A stretch of 64,000 nt of DNA from an uncultured Flavobacteriaceae bacterium (GTDB lineage: Bacteria; Bacteroidota; Bacteroidia; Flavobacteriales; Flavobacteriaceae). The translations under genes were made by a program, and so were the position numbers. The first letter of the stretch is position 1, and every line of letters starts with the position of its first letter. The notes beneath the pieces were generated by a model. It made no database searches. It was not told where the DNA came from and was given only the letters and a program-made list of their open reading frames with translations. This document shows, piece after piece, positions 8,268-17,704 of the stretch. The DNA is taken from NCBI GenBank assembly GCA_947498845.1, contig CANMLX010000005.1, positions 62,001 to 126,000 on the forward strand, in the 5' to 3' direction.

Positions 8268-9095
8268 CTAAATCTTGAAAGTAATCACTGGGCGTTTAGC
8301 ATGATTTACTAAATCTTCACTTATACTGCCGTTAAAAAAATGAGATAAACCTTGTCTGCCATGAGTACTCATACTAATTAAATCTGCATTAATAGATTCT
8401 GAGAAATTCATAATCCCTTTCTCTATAGTGATGTCGTTATAAATATGCGTACTACATTTATGATTTTCTAAACCTTTTAAAAACTCTTGTATGCGCTGTT
8501 GCGCTTTTTTTGTAGTTGTAAAATTATTAGGTGTATTTACTAACAATAAATGCATTTTAGCATTAAAAATCACAGAGAATTTAAGTGCTTTGATAAAAGG
8601 AACTTTTGATTCTTCGTTAAAGTCTGAAGCAAACACAAAATTTTTAACCTCAAAATTAGAATGGTTTTGTTTTATTACAAGAACAGGAACCTCAGAAGTC
8701 CTCACAACCTTTTCTGTATTCGAACCAATAAGTAATTCTTTAAACCCACTGGCGCCATGAGATCCCATAACAATTAAATCAATCTCATTTTTTTTGCAGA
8801 CATGGTAAATGCCTTTAAATATATCATGAAACTCTACGTTTTCATGTATAACAAGGTTTTTTAGATAATCTTTGCTTTTTAAAGTTTCAAACTTTTGATG
8901 CGCTAGCTTCATAAAGTAAATAGCTTCGGGAAAATTACTATTACTTAAGTTCAATACATCGGTTTGATGCATTGGTAGTTCTATGATATGCAAAAGATTA
9001 ATCTCACAATTGTGTTCTCTTGCTAACTGAGCAGCTACCTCTAGGGCTTTTTCAGCCTGCTCAGAGAAATCTGTTGGGACTAATATTTTTTTCAT
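8268..9095 (-). CDS. universal stress protein, tandem UspA domains
   Basis: The 275-residue protein has two UspA domains. The first begins MKKILVPTDFSEQAEKAL and ends with the ATP-binding signature VMGSHGASGFKELLIGSNTEKV (about 120-141, G-2x-G-9x-G-S/T-type). The second (about 150-275) begins KNFVFASDF and ends STHGRQGLSHFFNGSISEDLV. Such proteins bind ATP or other ligands and are induced by stress or starvation; the target is unknown. It is cytoplasmic, monocistronic and transcribed divergently from rimP with a 135-bp shared spacer. Confidence 0.9.
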   Translation of the reverse strand: MKKILVPTDFSEQAEKALEVAAQLAREHNCEINLLHIIELPMHQTDVLNLSNSNFPEAIYFMKLAHQKFETLKSKDYLKNLVIHENVEFHDIFKGIYHVCKKNEIDLIVMGSHGASGFKELLIGSNTEKVVRTSEVPVLVIKQNHSNFEVKNFVFASDFNEESKVPFIKALKFSVIFNAKMHLLLVNTPNNFTTTKKAQQRIQEFLKGLENHKCSTHIYNDITIEKGIMNFSESINADLISMSTHGRQGLSHFFNGSISEDLVNHAKRPVITFKI

Positions 9096-9158
9096 AATAG
9101 GGCGGTATTGGTTACCTAAAATATAAGAATTTTTTCTTTAAAAATCAATTAAAAATCA

Positions 9159-9166
9159 TATATTTG
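9159..9166 (+). promoter_or_regulatory. -7 box of the rimP-nusA-infB operon
   Basis: TATATTTG matches TAnnTTTG and lies 65 bp before the rimP ATG, upstream of the leader hairpin. No clear -33 element could be assigned. Confidence 0.55.
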
Positions 9167-9194
9167 CACCGTTGAAAGGTAAAAATCTATTAAT

Positions 9195-9220
9195 GAGGGG
9201 ACGAAAAGTCCCCTCTTTTT
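9195..9220 (+). promoter_or_regulatory. terminator-like hairpin in the rimP leader (possible attenuator)
   Basis: GAGGGGAC (9195-9202), loop GAAAA, and GTCCCCTC (9208-9215) form a perfect 8-bp stem followed directly by TTTTT, the shape of an intrinsic terminator. It lies between the putative promoter and the rimP ATG at 9231, so it would cut transcription of the whole operon unless bypassed. In Bacillus subtilis NusA represses its own operon by NusA-dependent termination in the leader; the same logic here is an inference. Confidence 0.7.
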
Positions 9221-9230
9221 ATACTAGGAA

Positions 9231-9692
9231 ATGTTTAAAACCGCTGTCGAGGACTTGTTAAATACCGCATTAGATGAGCGTAAAGATTTATTTCTTATTA
9301 ATCTCACGATTAACGAAGCAAATCATATTAAAATAATAATCGATGGTGATCATGGTGTTCTAGTTGAGGATTGTATGTTTGTTAGTAGAGCTATTGAGCA
9401 TAATTTAGATAGAGAAGCGCAAGACTTTTCTTTAGAGGTTATGTCTTCGGGAGCTACTTCGCCATTGGTGAACAAAAGGCAGTATAAAAAGAATTTAGAT
9501 AGAACATTAGAGGTTAAAACAACTTCTGAAAATTTTGAAGGCGTTTTAACTGAAGTTTCAGAGAGTTCCATTGTATTAGAGTGGAAAGCTAGAGAGCCAA
9601 AACCTGTAGGTAAAGGTAAAGTTACCGTAAAGAAACAAGCAAATATTGTTTACGAAAAAATTGTAGAAGCAAAAGTTATGATTAAATTTTAA
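9231..9692 (+). CDS. rimP: ribosome maturation factor RimP
   Basis: The 153-residue protein has the two-domain RimP layout: an N-terminal alpha/beta domain (about 1-80, with IKIIIDGDHGVLVEDCMFVSRAIEHNLD and LEVMSSGAT) and a C-terminal SH3-like barrel (about 85-153, LTEVSESSIVLEWKAREPK). It binds the 30S subunit and assists its late assembly. Order and spacing (14 bp to nusA, which is 29 bp before infB) are the conserved rimP-nusA-infB arrangement. The ATG follows a terminator-like hairpin. Confidence 0.95.
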   Translation: MFKTAVEDLLNTALDERKDLFLINLTINEANHIKIIIDGDHGVLVEDCMFVSRAIEHNLDREAQDFSLEVMSSGATSPLVNKRQYKKNLDRTLEVKTTSENFEGVLTEVSESSIVLEWKAREPKPVGKGKVTVKKQANIVYEKIVEAKVMIKF

Positions 9693-9705
9693 TTTAAGTA
9701 GAGTT

Positions 9706-10938
9706 ATGGAAAATGTTGCGTTAATTGAATCTTTTTCAGAATTCAAAGATGATAAGTTAATAGATCGTGTTACCTTAATGGCAATTTTAGAAGATGTTTT
9801 TAGAAGTGCCTTAAAGAAAAAATATGGAGATGATGATAATTTTGATATTATTGTTAATCCAGATAAAGGTGATTTAGAAATATGGCGAAACAGAGTGGTT
9901 GTTGCAGATGGCGAGGTAGAAGAGCCAAATCAGGAGATTTCATTATCTGAAGCTCAAAAAATAGAACCAGATTTCGAAGTAGGTGAAGACGTTTCTGAAG
10001 AAGTAAAATTAGTAGATTTAGGAAGAAGAGCTATCTTAGCATTACGTCAAAATTTAATATCTAAGATACACGAACACGACAATACTATAATCTATAAGCA
10101 ATTTAAAGATTTAGTTGGAGATATTTATACTGCCGAAGTGCACCATATACGTCACAGAGCAGTAATTTTGCTAGATGATGAAGGTAATGAAATTGTATTA
10201 CCAAAGGATAGGCAAATACCGTCAGACTTTTTTAGAAAAGGAGATAATGTAAGAGGCGTTATAGATAGTGTTGAGCTTAAAGGCGCAAAACCAACTATTA
10301 TTATGTCGAGAAGCTCTCCTATGTTTTTAGAAAAACTGTTTGAGCAAGAAATACCAGAAGTTTTTGATGGATTAATTACTATTAAAAAAGTAGTAAGGAT
10401 TCCAGGAGAAAAAGCAAAAGTAGCTGTGGATTCTTATGATGATAGAATTGATCCTGTAGGCGCTTGTGTAGGTATGAAAGGATCTAGAATTCACGGGATT
10501 GTACGTGAATTAGGAAATGAAAATATAGATGTAATTAACTATACTAATAATTTACAGTTATTTATAACAAGGGCATTAAGTCCAGCACGTGTGACGTCTA
10601 TCAATATAGATGAAGAAAACAAACGTGCCGAGGTTATATTAAAACCAGAAGAAGTAAGTAAAGCTATTGGTAGAGGAGGACACAATATCCGTCTTGCAGG
10701 ACAACTAACAGGTTATGAAATTGATGTGTTTAGAGAAGGTGCAGAAGAAGATGTAGAATTAAGAGAATTCTCCGATGAAATAGAAGAGTGGATTATTGAT
10801 GAATTTAGTAAAGCTGGACTAGATACAGCTAAAAGTGTTTTAGAGCAAGAGGTTAACGATCTTGTTAAAAGAACAGATTTAGAAGAAGAAACAATTAATG
10901 ACGTTATTAGAATTCTAAAAGAAGAATTCGAAGAATAA
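9706..10938 (+). CDS. nusA: transcription termination/antitermination factor NusA
   Basis: The 410-residue protein begins with the RNA-polymerase-binding domain (about 1-125; FRSALKKKYG, DLEIWRNRVVV), followed by S1 (about 133-200; VEVHHIRHRAVILLDDE-type strand region and GDNVRGVIDSVE) and two KH domains with the GxxG-type loops CVGMKGSRIHGI and AIGRGGHNIRLA. It ends with an acidic tail and lacks the extra repeats of the E. coli protein. NusA binds nascent RNA and polymerase and modulates pausing and termination. It may also control its own operon through the leader hairpin upstream of rimP. Confidence 0.96.
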   Translation: MENVALIESFSEFKDDKLIDRVTLMAILEDVFRSALKKKYGDDDNFDIIVNPDKGDLEIWRNRVVVADGEVEEPNQEISLSEAQKIEPDFEVGEDVSEEVKLVDLGRRAILALRQNLISKIHEHDNTIIYKQFKDLVGDIYTAEVHHIRHRAVILLDDEGNEIVLPKDRQIPSDFFRKGDNVRGVIDSVELKGAKPTIIMSRSSPMFLEKLFEQEIPEVFDGLITIKKVVRIPGEKAKVAVDSYDDRIDPVGACVGMKGSRIHGIVRELGNENIDVINYTNNLQLFITRALSPARVTSINIDEENKRAEVILKPEEVSKAIGRGGHNIRLAGQLTGYEIDVFREGAEEDVELREFSDEIEEWIIDEFSKAGLDTAKSVLEQEVNDLVKRTDLEEETINDVIRILKEEFEE

Positions 10939-10967
10939 CAATATATTTGGGATTTTAAAGGCAATTT

Positions 10968-13796
10968 ATGGCTGAAACAATTAGATTAAATAAAGTACTT
11001 AGAGAGCTTAATATTTCTTTAGATCGTGCTGTAGAATTCTTAGATTCTAAGGGCGTTGAAATAGAAAAACGCCCTACTACAAAAATTTCAGAAGAAGTTT
11101 ATAATATTCTTTCAGATGAATTTCAAACAGATGCTAATAAAAAAGTAGCATCTCAAGAAGTTAGTGAGGCTAAGCTTAAAGAAAAGGAAGTATTACGCGA
11201 ACAACGTGAGCGTGAACTTGAAGAAAAACAAAGAGAGTTAGCCAAAAAAGAAGACGTTGTTAAAGCAACAACAACACTTTCTGGACCAAAGCAAGTAGGT
11301 AAAATTGATTTAAACCCTAATAAGAAAGTTCAAGAAGCTGCTCCTGTTGTTGTAGCTAAAGAGCCAGTAAAAGAGGTTAAAAAAGAAGAGCCAGTTGTTA
11401 AGAAAGAAGAAGTTGTTAATGCTAAAGTAAAACTTTCAGGACCAAAGCAAGTAGGTAAAATAGATATAAATCCCAAAAAACAAACTATTGCCAAAAAGTC
11501 TAAGCCAATTATTGCTAAGCCAAATACTACTGCTAAACCAGAACCTGTTGCAGCCAAACCAAAAGTAGAAAAGCAGGCTCAGGAACCAGTTATTAAAGAG
11601 GAAAGGGTAAAAACCCAATACCAAAAACTAACAGGACCTAAAATAGCAGGAGATAAAATAGATTTATCAAAATTTAATAAGCCAAAGAAAAAGAAAGAAG
11701 ATAAGAAGCCAGATCCAAAAGCAGGAGACGCAGCTAAGAAAAAGCGCCGCCGTATAAGTAAAGCTGGTACAGGAACCACTGGTGGAGGAAATAACCAAAA
11801 CAGAGGAGGGAATCGTCCTAATCGCCCTAATGATAATAGGTTTAGAGGAAAACCTGGTCAAGGACGCCGTAATGTTGTTAAGGAAGAATTAAGTGATGAG
11901 GATGTAAAAAAACAAGTACGTGAAACACTTGAAAAACTTCAAGGAAAGTCCAATAAAGGAAAAGGCGCAAAGTACCGTAGAGAAAAAAGAGACCAGCATA
12001 GAGATCAAACAGAAAAGAATTTACAGCAAGAAGCAGCAGAAAGTAAGATTCTTAAAGTTACCGAGTTTGTAACAGCAAGTGAAGTAGCAACGATGATGGA
12101 TGTAGGCGTAACTCAAATTATATCTGCATGTATGTCTCTGGGAATGATGGTAACTATGAATCAGCGTTTAGATGCTGAAACATTATCTATTGTGGCCGAA
12201 GAATTTGGTTATAAAGTAGAATTCGTAACTGCCGATATAGAAGAGGCTATAGAAGAAGTAGTAGATAAACCAGAAGACTTAAAGTCACGTGCACCTATAG
12301 TAACAGTAATGGGGCATGTAGATCATGGTAAAACATCATTACTGGATTATATACGACAAGAAAATGTAATTGCAGGAGAATCAGGAGGAATTACCCAGCA
12401 CATAGGCGCCTATGGTGTTGAGTTAGAAGGTGGACAGAAAATAGCATTTTTAGATACACCTGGTCACGAGGCCTTTACGGCAATGCGTGCTCGTGGAGCG
12501 CAGGTTACAGATATAGCAATTATTGTAGCCGCAGCAGATGATGATATCATGCCGCAAACCAAAGAAGCAATATCGCATGCTCAAGCAGCAGGAGTGCCTA
12601 TAGTATTCGCCATTAATAAAATAGATAAACCAGATGCAAATCCTGATAAAATTAAAGAGGGATTAGCAAGCATGAATTTACTGGTTGAAGATTGGGGAGG
12701 TAAAATACAATCACATGATATTTCTGCAAAATTTGGAACAGGAGTAAAAGAGTTGTTGGAAAAAGTGCTATTAGAAGCCGAATTGTTAGAATTACAAGCT
12801 AATCCAAATAAACCAGCTATCGGTACCGTAGTAGAAGCATTTTTGGACAAAGGTCGCGGGTATGTATCGACTATTCTAGTACAGGCAGGTACATTAAAAA
12901 TTGGAGATTATGTATTAGCAGGACAGCATAGTGGTAAAATAAAAGCGATGCATGATGAAAGAGGTAATGATGTAGCAGAGGCAGGTCCATCTACACCAGT
13001 ATCTATTTTAGGATTAGATGGTGCACCACAAGCCGGAGATAAATTTAGTGTATTTGAAGATGAGCGTGAAGCAAAACAAATAGCTGCAAAACGTGCGCAA
13101 TTACAACGCGAACAGTCTGTTAGAACACAACGCCATATAACATTAGATGAAATAGGAAGACGTATTGCTCTTGGAGACTTTAAAGAACTTAATATTATTC
13201 TTAAAGGAGATGTTGATGGTTCGGTTGAGGCATTAACAGATTCATTCCAAAAACTATCTACAGAAGAAATTCAAGTAAATATTCTTCATAAAGGAGTAGG
13301 AGCAATTACAGAAAGTGATGTGTTACTAGCATCTGCATCAGATGCCATAATAGTAGGGTTTAATGTTAGACCAGTAGGTAATGCGAGAAGTATAGCAGAC
13401 AAGGAAGAAATAGATATTAGAACATACTCTATTATTTACGACGCTATAAACGATCTTAAAGATGCCATGGAAGGGATGTTATCCCCAGAGCTTAAAGAAG
13501 AAGTAACTGGTACTGCTGAAATTAGACAAGTCTTTAAAGTGTCTAAAATAGGTAGTATTGCAGGGTGTATGGTTACCAATGGTAAAATCTTTAGAAGTTC
13601 TGGAGTACGTTTAATTAGAGATGGTGTTGTAGTGTATACAGGAGAACTAACATCACTAAAACGCTTTAAAGACGATGCTAAAGAAGTGTCTAAAGGGTAC
13701 GATTGTGGTATGCAGGTTAAAAACTATAACGATATTAAGGAAGGCGATATAATAGAAGCATTCCACGAAGTTGAAGTAAAGAAAAAGCTAAAGTAA
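10968..13796 (+). CDS. infB: translation initiation factor IF-2
   Basis: The 942-residue IF-2 has an N-terminal IF2_N helix-turn (residues 1-55), a long Lys/Glu/Pro-rich linker (about 60-350) and the conserved GTPase core. G motifs are GHVDHGKTS (G1), DTPGHEAF (G3) and NKIDK (G4). Domains II, III and IV follow and complete the usual C-terminus ([25 protein letters not shown] region). The linker carries three copies of a short motif related to [14 protein letters not shown] (about residues 104, 156 and 222); the first two share a 23-nt identical DNA segment. The gene ends the operon and is followed by a strong terminator. The protein brings initiator tRNA to the 30S subunit. Confidence 0.97.
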   Translation: MAETIRLNKVLRELNISLDRAVEFLDSKGVEIEKRPTTKISEEVYNILSDEFQTDANKKVASQEVSEAKLKEKEVLREQRERELEEKQRELAKKEDVVKATTTLSGPKQVGKIDLNPNKKVQEAAPVVVAKEPVKEVKKEEPVVKKEEVVNAKVKLSGPKQVGKIDINPKKQTIAKKSKPIIAKPNTTAKPEPVAAKPKVEKQAQEPVIKEERVKTQYQKLTGPKIAGDKIDLSKFNKPKKKKEDKKPDPKAGDAAKKKRRRISKAGTGTTGGGNNQNRGGNRPNRPNDNRFRGKPGQGRRNVVKEELSDEDVKKQVRETLEKLQGKSNKGKGAKYRREKRDQHRDQTEKNLQQEAAESKILKVTEFVTASEVATMMDVGVTQIISACMSLGMMVTMNQRLDAETLSIVAEEFGYKVEFVTADIEEAIEEVVDKPEDLKSRAPIVTVMGHVDHGKTSLLDYIRQENVIAGESGGITQHIGAYGVELEGGQKIAFLDTPGHEAFTAMRARGAQVTDIAIIVAAADDDIMPQTKEAISHAQAAGVPIVFAINKIDKPDANPDKIKEGLASMNLLVEDWGGKIQSHDISAKFGTGVKELLEKVLLEAELLELQANPNKPAIGTVVEAFLDKGRGYVSTILVQAGTLKIGDYVLAGQHSGKIKAMHDERGNDVAEAGPSTPVSILGLDGAPQAGDKFSVFEDEREAKQIAAKRAQLQREQSVRTQRHITLDEIGRRIALGDFKELNIILKGDVDGSVEALTDSFQKLSTEEIQVNILHKGVGAITESDVLLASASDAIIVGFNVRPVGNARSIADKEEIDIRTYSIIYDAINDLKDAMEGMLSPELKEEVTGTAEIRQVFKVSKIGSIAGCMVTNGKIFRSSGVRLIRDGVVVYTGELTSLKRFKDDAKEVSKGYDCGMQVKNYNDIKEGDIIEAFHEVEVKKKLK

Positions 13797-13837
13797 ATAG
13801 CAATAACATAGGGATTTGATAAAAATTTCCTAATACT

Positions 13838-13872
13838 AAAAAATGCAGTAACAAATAGTTACTGCATTTTTT
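13838..13872 (+). terminator. intrinsic terminator of the rimP-nusA-infB operon
   Basis: The A-rich arm ending in ATGCAGTAAC pairs perfectly with GTTACTGCAT around the loop AAATA (13853-13857), and a T run follows. It lies 42 bp after the infB stop. Confidence 0.92.
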
Positions 13873-13877
13873 ATGTC

Positions 13878-13951
13878 ATACCAATTCTTAAATGAAGATA
13901 GAATTTCAAAAGACACTTTTTAACTCAGTAAATTCATTTGGGAATTGTTAT
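13878..13951. repeat. hairpin element, copy C (internally deleted, 74 bp)
   Basis: The left end ATACCAATTCTTAAATGAA is joined directly to the family's right arm (ATAGAATTTCAAAAGACAC and onward). The central hairpin region is missing, and the right end has decayed to GAATTGTTAT. It lies 6 bp after the infB terminator. Confidence 0.85.
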
Positions 13952-14243
13952 TAGATCGATCACTTAGACAAAGTTTATATTTTGTTGAAGTTGAAGATAC
14001 AAAGCAAAGCTTTTGCGGAAGAATCTACTCTAAATAAGATTTCTCGTCGCTCGTTCCTCTCTCTGTCGAAAATGTCATAGTGTTGAAAATCAACAACATG
14101 ACTATAAAAAATAAAATTAAGTTACGTCGAACTCACCTTAAAATACTAAATTTAATACTTTGGAGACAAACTAAATAAGCAATGAATTTTCGAATAGACC
14201 TAAAAAACTCCGCATTATCACATAGGTGTAGTTGTATAGCGTT
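13952..14243. other. spacer with short repeat-like words, no gene
   Basis: The only recognisable items are a TTCTCGTCGCTCGTTCCTC block and a TTACGTCGAACTCAC block. Both resemble short intergenic repeats I associate with Flavobacteriaceae genomes. No coding potential is seen. Confidence 0.35.
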
Positions 14244-14590
14244 TTATTTGTTCTTAAGTTCTATTTTTCGTCCATCTAAATCCTGAATAACAGCGATTAT
14301 TCCCCATTCAGTTTCTTTGATGTCAGATTTTATTGTCCAATCAGTATCTTTTAGTTTATCAATAACTATACTTAAATTAGGAATATTAAATCCAAGTCTA
14401 ATATTTCCATCCGCTTTTGTCATTGATTTCGTCAAAGGGTAAATTTCAAAAACAAACCCATTTTGTTCAGAAGCATAATGAAAAGGGCCTTTTCCGTGTT
14501 GGTGATAGTCAAACTCAAAACCAAGTTTTTCATATTGATTTTTTGTATTTCAGGTTTTTCAGTTCTAATTACAAGAAGATTAATATTCAT
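14244..14590 (-). pseudogene. VOC (glyoxalase/bleomycin-resistance-like) protein, frameshifted
   Basis: Reading from ATG at 14590 gives MNINLLVIRTEKPEIQK. After that point the frame must change by one base to continue as QYEKLGFEFDYHQHGKGPF...GFVFEIYP..., and it ends with GIIAVIQDLDGRKIELKNK. Joined, the product is about 116 residues and has the paired beta-alpha-beta-beta-beta layout of small VOC proteins, including YEKLGFEF and the final DLDGRKIE(L). The span of 347 nt is one base short of a whole number of codons, so a single-base deletion explains it. The frameshift falls near an AAAAAA run (about 14535-14545). It could be a real pseudogene, a slippage-prone gene or a sequencing error. 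Confidence 0.75.
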
Positions 14591-14646
14591 TTTGGAGATC
14601 AATTTGTTTAGTAATATTACAGTCCTTGAGGTTGTTGTATAGTGTT

Positions 14647-15090
14647 TTAGTCATAGCCATTAAATATAACCTCCCCTTTTGTTTTCGTCTCCCAGTAATC
14701 AATTTGTTCTTTTTCTACCTTAGATAAGTTTCTAATATCCATATCATTTAGTTTTGAGTTTAAATACTCAGGTTTTAAACAAGGAAAAATATTAGTTACA
14801 TTTTTTTCTAAAATATGAGGTATTTCAGTGAATTTTATACTCATCCAAGAACTCTCATTAGTTACACAACAAGAATATCCGTATTGGCAGTTTATAAGTA
14901 AATCTATTTTCTTGTTTTCAAGATAATCAATTAGTTTGATGCGGATATAATTACTTGACTCATTTTGGTCATAAATAGAATTAATTTTATATTTTTTTAA
15001 ACCTAAAATGTTCTTTTTTAGTAATTCAAGTTTATCTTCTAAACCTTCAAGATTAGAACAATTAAAACCTGTTATCCCTTCTTTTATCAT
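14647..15090 (-). CDS. hypothetical protein
   Basis: This 147-residue protein is not recognised. It is soluble-looking, with no signal peptide or membrane segment and a mixed charged composition. A notable stretch is LLINCQYGYSCCVTNESSW, with three cysteines in the middle. It lies between the broken VOC gene and the STAS gene, all on the reverse strand but with gaps above 50 bp, so co-transcription is uncertain. The start ATG is the first in frame. Confidence 0.5.
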   Translation of the reverse strand: MIKEGITGFNCSNLEGLEDKLELLKKNILGLKKYKINSIYDQNESSNYIRIKLIDYLENKKIDLLINCQYGYSCCVTNESSWMSIKFTEIPHILEKNVTNIFPCLKPEYLNSKLNDMDIRNLSKVEKEQIDYWETKTKGEVIFNGYD

Positions 15091-15213
15091 ACTCGAACTT
15101 TACTTTTTTAATGCCATACAACACACATATATATATAAACCAAATTATTATACAAAATTTTGATCTATAATAATCTATGATAGACGTCTAAAAGTAAAAA
15201 AAAATAATGGGTT

Positions 15214-15492
15214 TTAAGCTGCTTCGTTATCTTTAAAGTGGTCGTAAAGATCTTTGCATCCAACACCTACAATAGAAAGCTCTTTATTGCGTTTTAAAGA
15301 AAGTGCATGTAAGTCTGCTATAGCATTTACACCAGTACGATCTACACTCTCTAAACCCTCTATACTAACAGTTAATTTATTGAATTTTTCGAAAGCTTCT
15401 TCGAATTCATTTTGAAACAATTCGATGTTATTTTTGTTAAGGGTTCCTTTTAATTTGAAAAAGTTGTTGCAATTGGTGATTCTTAATTCCAT
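15214..15492 (-). CDS. stand-alone STAS-domain protein
   Basis: The 92-residue protein is a single STAS domain: FKLKGTLNKNNIELFQNEFEEAF, then LTVSIEGLESVDRTGVNAIADLHALS, then LSIVGVG. In anti-sigma-factor antagonists the phosphorylated Ser/Thr sits in a D-S/x-S/T-G motif; here the equivalent is D51-R-T53-G54, so T53 is the candidate site. No anti-sigma factor kinase or phosphatase is encoded nearby, so the partner must lie elsewhere if it works in partner switching. It is cytoplasmic. Confidence 0.75.
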   Translation of the reverse strand: MELRITNCNNFFKLKGTLNKNNIELFQNEFEEAFEKFNKLTVSIEGLESVDRTGVNAIADLHALSLKRNKELSIVGVGCKDLYDHFKDNEAA

Positions 15493-15712
15493 AATTACAT
15501 TTTTTTAGTTAAATAATACACTCAGGGCTATTAATCAAAAAAGATTACAACGTAAATATAGAGTATACAACTGTTTTTGCCATAAATTTTCGATAAACCC
15601 TTTTCTACTTTAGTTGAAAAAAAAAGTTGTGCCAATTTCATCGATGAATGGCACTTTTACATCATTAATATTTACTTATTTTTGCATCAAATGATACAGC
15701 TTATAAATTGAT

Positions 15713-16165
15713 ATGGAGTACAATAAGAATAAATATGTAAAAACAATTGCCGTCTTACTATGCTTATTAACTTTTAGTTACAACTATTCGCAAACAGAGG
15801 AAGCAGATAAAAAAGCAATTAATAAAGTATTAAAAAAACAACGTATAGCTTGGTCTGAAAATAATATAGAAGAATATATGGAAGGCTACTGGAAAAGTGA
15901 CTCTTTAGCTTTTTATGGTAAAAATGGTGTTACCTATGGTTGGGATAATACATTAGATCATTATTTTTCTTATTATCCTACAGCAGCATATACAGGCAAG
16001 CTTAACTATAAAATTAATGCCATTACTAAAATTTCGGAAGGTTCGTATTATGTATTAGGAGAGTATCATATTAAGCGAGATGTTGGTAATGCCGATGGTA
16101 TTTTTATGCTAGTCTTTAAAAAGATTGAAGGTAAATGGAAGATTATTGCAGATACATCGGTTTAA
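15713..16165 (+). CDS. secreted DUF4440/SnoaL-like protein
   Basis: The 150-residue protein has a cleavable signal peptide (KTIAVLLCLLTFSYNYSQ, about 10-27) followed by a SnoaL/NTF2-like domain: INKVLKKQRIAWSENNIEEYMEGYWKSDSLAFYGKNG..., ending VFKKIEGKWKIIADTSV. This cone-shaped fold is used by many small enzymes and binding proteins, and the sequence gives no substrate. It is likely periplasmic and forms its own transcription unit. Confidence 0.78.
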   Translation: MEYNKNKYVKTIAVLLCLLTFSYNYSQTEEADKKAINKVLKKQRIAWSENNIEEYMEGYWKSDSLAFYGKNGVTYGWDNTLDHYFSYYPTAAYTGKLNYKINAITKISEGSYYVLGEYHIKRDVGNADGIFMLVFKKIEGKWKIIADTSV

Positions 16166-16463
16166 AAAAAGATCTAAATAACTCATGATTTGTTGTTATA
16201 ATGATGAAAATCAAACATTTGTCATATTGTGATATATGTAATAACGTGTATGCAAAGTCACTTTCTAAAATTATTTGCAATTCTAAAGGTAGTCTTGTTT
16301 TTAGGATACCATTCTCTTTTTTTGTTAATGAACGCACCTCTTGCTTAATGTTAATAGTCAAATAAGCTAGTGAATTTAAAGCGTATAGGTTCCAAATTAT
16401 AACTTGAACCTATTATAGGGTTTATTATACTTATTTTTCGCTTTCAATATAAAACTTACAATA
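16166..16463. other. non-coding spacer with an 8-bp inverted repeat
   Basis: ATAGGTTC (16385-16392) and GAACCTAT (16406-16413) are perfect inverted repeats separated by 13 nt. They lie about 50 bp before the next start and could act as a weak terminator or operator. Nothing else is recognisable. Confidence 0.4.
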
Positions 16464-17270
16464 ATGTTATTTATAAAAAATATACTTAAAACTTTAATTT
16501 TTAGTGTTTTGATAATAGGAGCCGTTATGGCTTGTAGTAGTGACTCATCGGGTGACACGCAAAATTCGGAAGAAACCATAATTGAGGATATTACTAAGCT
16601 AAAGGATGATTCCCAATTTCTTGAATACATAGAACAAAGTGTACTTTCTTTGGATCGAATTAATGCCCCAGTAAAAGCTCAGGAACTTATAGCAAAAGAA
16701 CCGCTTACAGAGACAGAGAATTTAGAATTAGCTTTGGCGTTGGGTTTTGATAACATAACGCAAATGGAAGAAAATTATAAAAACTTAGCCAAAAATTGGA
16801 TGGGTTTTTACAAGCGTTTCGATTTGGATAAACAAGAGATAGAGGTGGTTAAGGAAGTTATGGTAGAAACATATCTCAAGCGCTTATTACAAAATATAAA
16901 CGAAAGTAATAAAGGTGGTTATGCATTGAAATTAGGTCCTGAAGACTTTTTGTATCCTATGGTTAAATCGTGTAATGCCGCTTGTGGCCCTCAATACATT
17001 GATGATTTACGAAACAAGGCAGAATGGCGTTTTGAAAATTTAAAAAAGTGTTATGACAGTTTTTTAGAGCATGGCGATGAAGACCGATGGCGAGTGTGTG
17101 AAGCAAAAGTATTAAAAATAGATGAAGCTACTCTTTTTTCTGCCAATAACGACTATGTTTGTTGTCTTTATACTGTATGTATTGTAGAATTTAGGGAAAG
17201 ATATGGGCAGATAGCTAGAGATATAGAAGACGGTATAAGAGGAGAATGTGGTTCACCCATAGGTAGATAA
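16464..17270 (+). CDS. hypothetical lipoprotein
   Basis: The 268-residue protein has a lipoprotein signal peptide ending in the lipobox VMACSSDS (Cys about 24). The mature part is largely helical and charged, with several cysteines in the C-terminal third: KSCNAACGP (about 171-179), KKCYD, RVCEAK, YVCCLYTVC and RGECG. These could form disulfides in the periplasm. No family is recognised. A Thr-Glu region (EPLTETENLELALALGFDNITQMEE) precedes a helical segment. Confidence 0.65.
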   Translation: MLFIKNILKTLIFSVLIIGAVMACSSDSSGDTQNSEETIIEDITKLKDDSQFLEYIEQSVLSLDRINAPVKAQELIAKEPLTETENLELALALGFDNITQMEENYKNLAKNWMGFYKRFDLDKQEIEVVKEVMVETYLKRLLQNINESNKGGYALKLGPEDFLYPMVKSCNAACGPQYIDDLRNKAEWRFENLKKCYDSFLEHGDEDRWRVCEAKVLKIDEATLFSANNDYVCCLYTVCIVEFRERYGQIARDIEDGIRGECGSPIGR

Positions 17271-17431
17271 AGATAAGTTTTTTTGATCGATGTGAATTTC
17301 AAGATCTCGTATATTTTGATGTTATAGTTTCTTGTTTGTAAGTTTCCAATATTTAGAACTCATAGTTAATATAAATAAAACTTCATATATTGGTTAACTT
17401 AAGGTACTCAAAAATAAATTAAAGATTACAC

Positions 17432-17466
17432 AAAAACGTTTCAGCCTATTACCTGAGACTTTTTTG
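17432..17466 (+). terminator. intrinsic terminator-like hairpin
   Basis: GTTTCAG (17438-17444) pairs with CTGAGAC (17453-17459) around an 8-nt loop, with A and T runs outside and TTTTTT following. It is about 160 bp past the lipoprotein gene stop. Confidence 0.6.
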
Positions 17467-17499
17467 TTTTTTCAATCTAAGATCTTTGATAATGAACTA

Positions 17500-17662
17500 A
17501 TACCAACTGTAATCTGAATTTACTGGGTTAAAATGCGCCTTTTAAAATTCTAGTTCAACATAAAAAAGAGACGTAGCTACAGCTATGTTTAGTTTTTCTG
17601 TCTTCTATAATTTCAAAATTCATCATTTTCCCTTTCCAGTAAATTCAAACACCAATTGGTAT
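17500..17662. repeat. 163-bp hairpin element, copy D (inverted, diverged)
   Basis: The ends are ATACCAACTG (17500) and CAATTGGTAT (ending 17662). The internal sequence matches the other copies when read on the reverse strand (CATAGCTGTAGCTACG centre, then TTTTTTATGTTGAACT). Its length of 163 bp is unchanged although many bases differ, so spacing is conserved. Confidence 0.85.
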
Positions 17663-17704
17663 AAATCTTGAGAACCTAATCAGGTTTAATATTAATTATA
17701 GATC

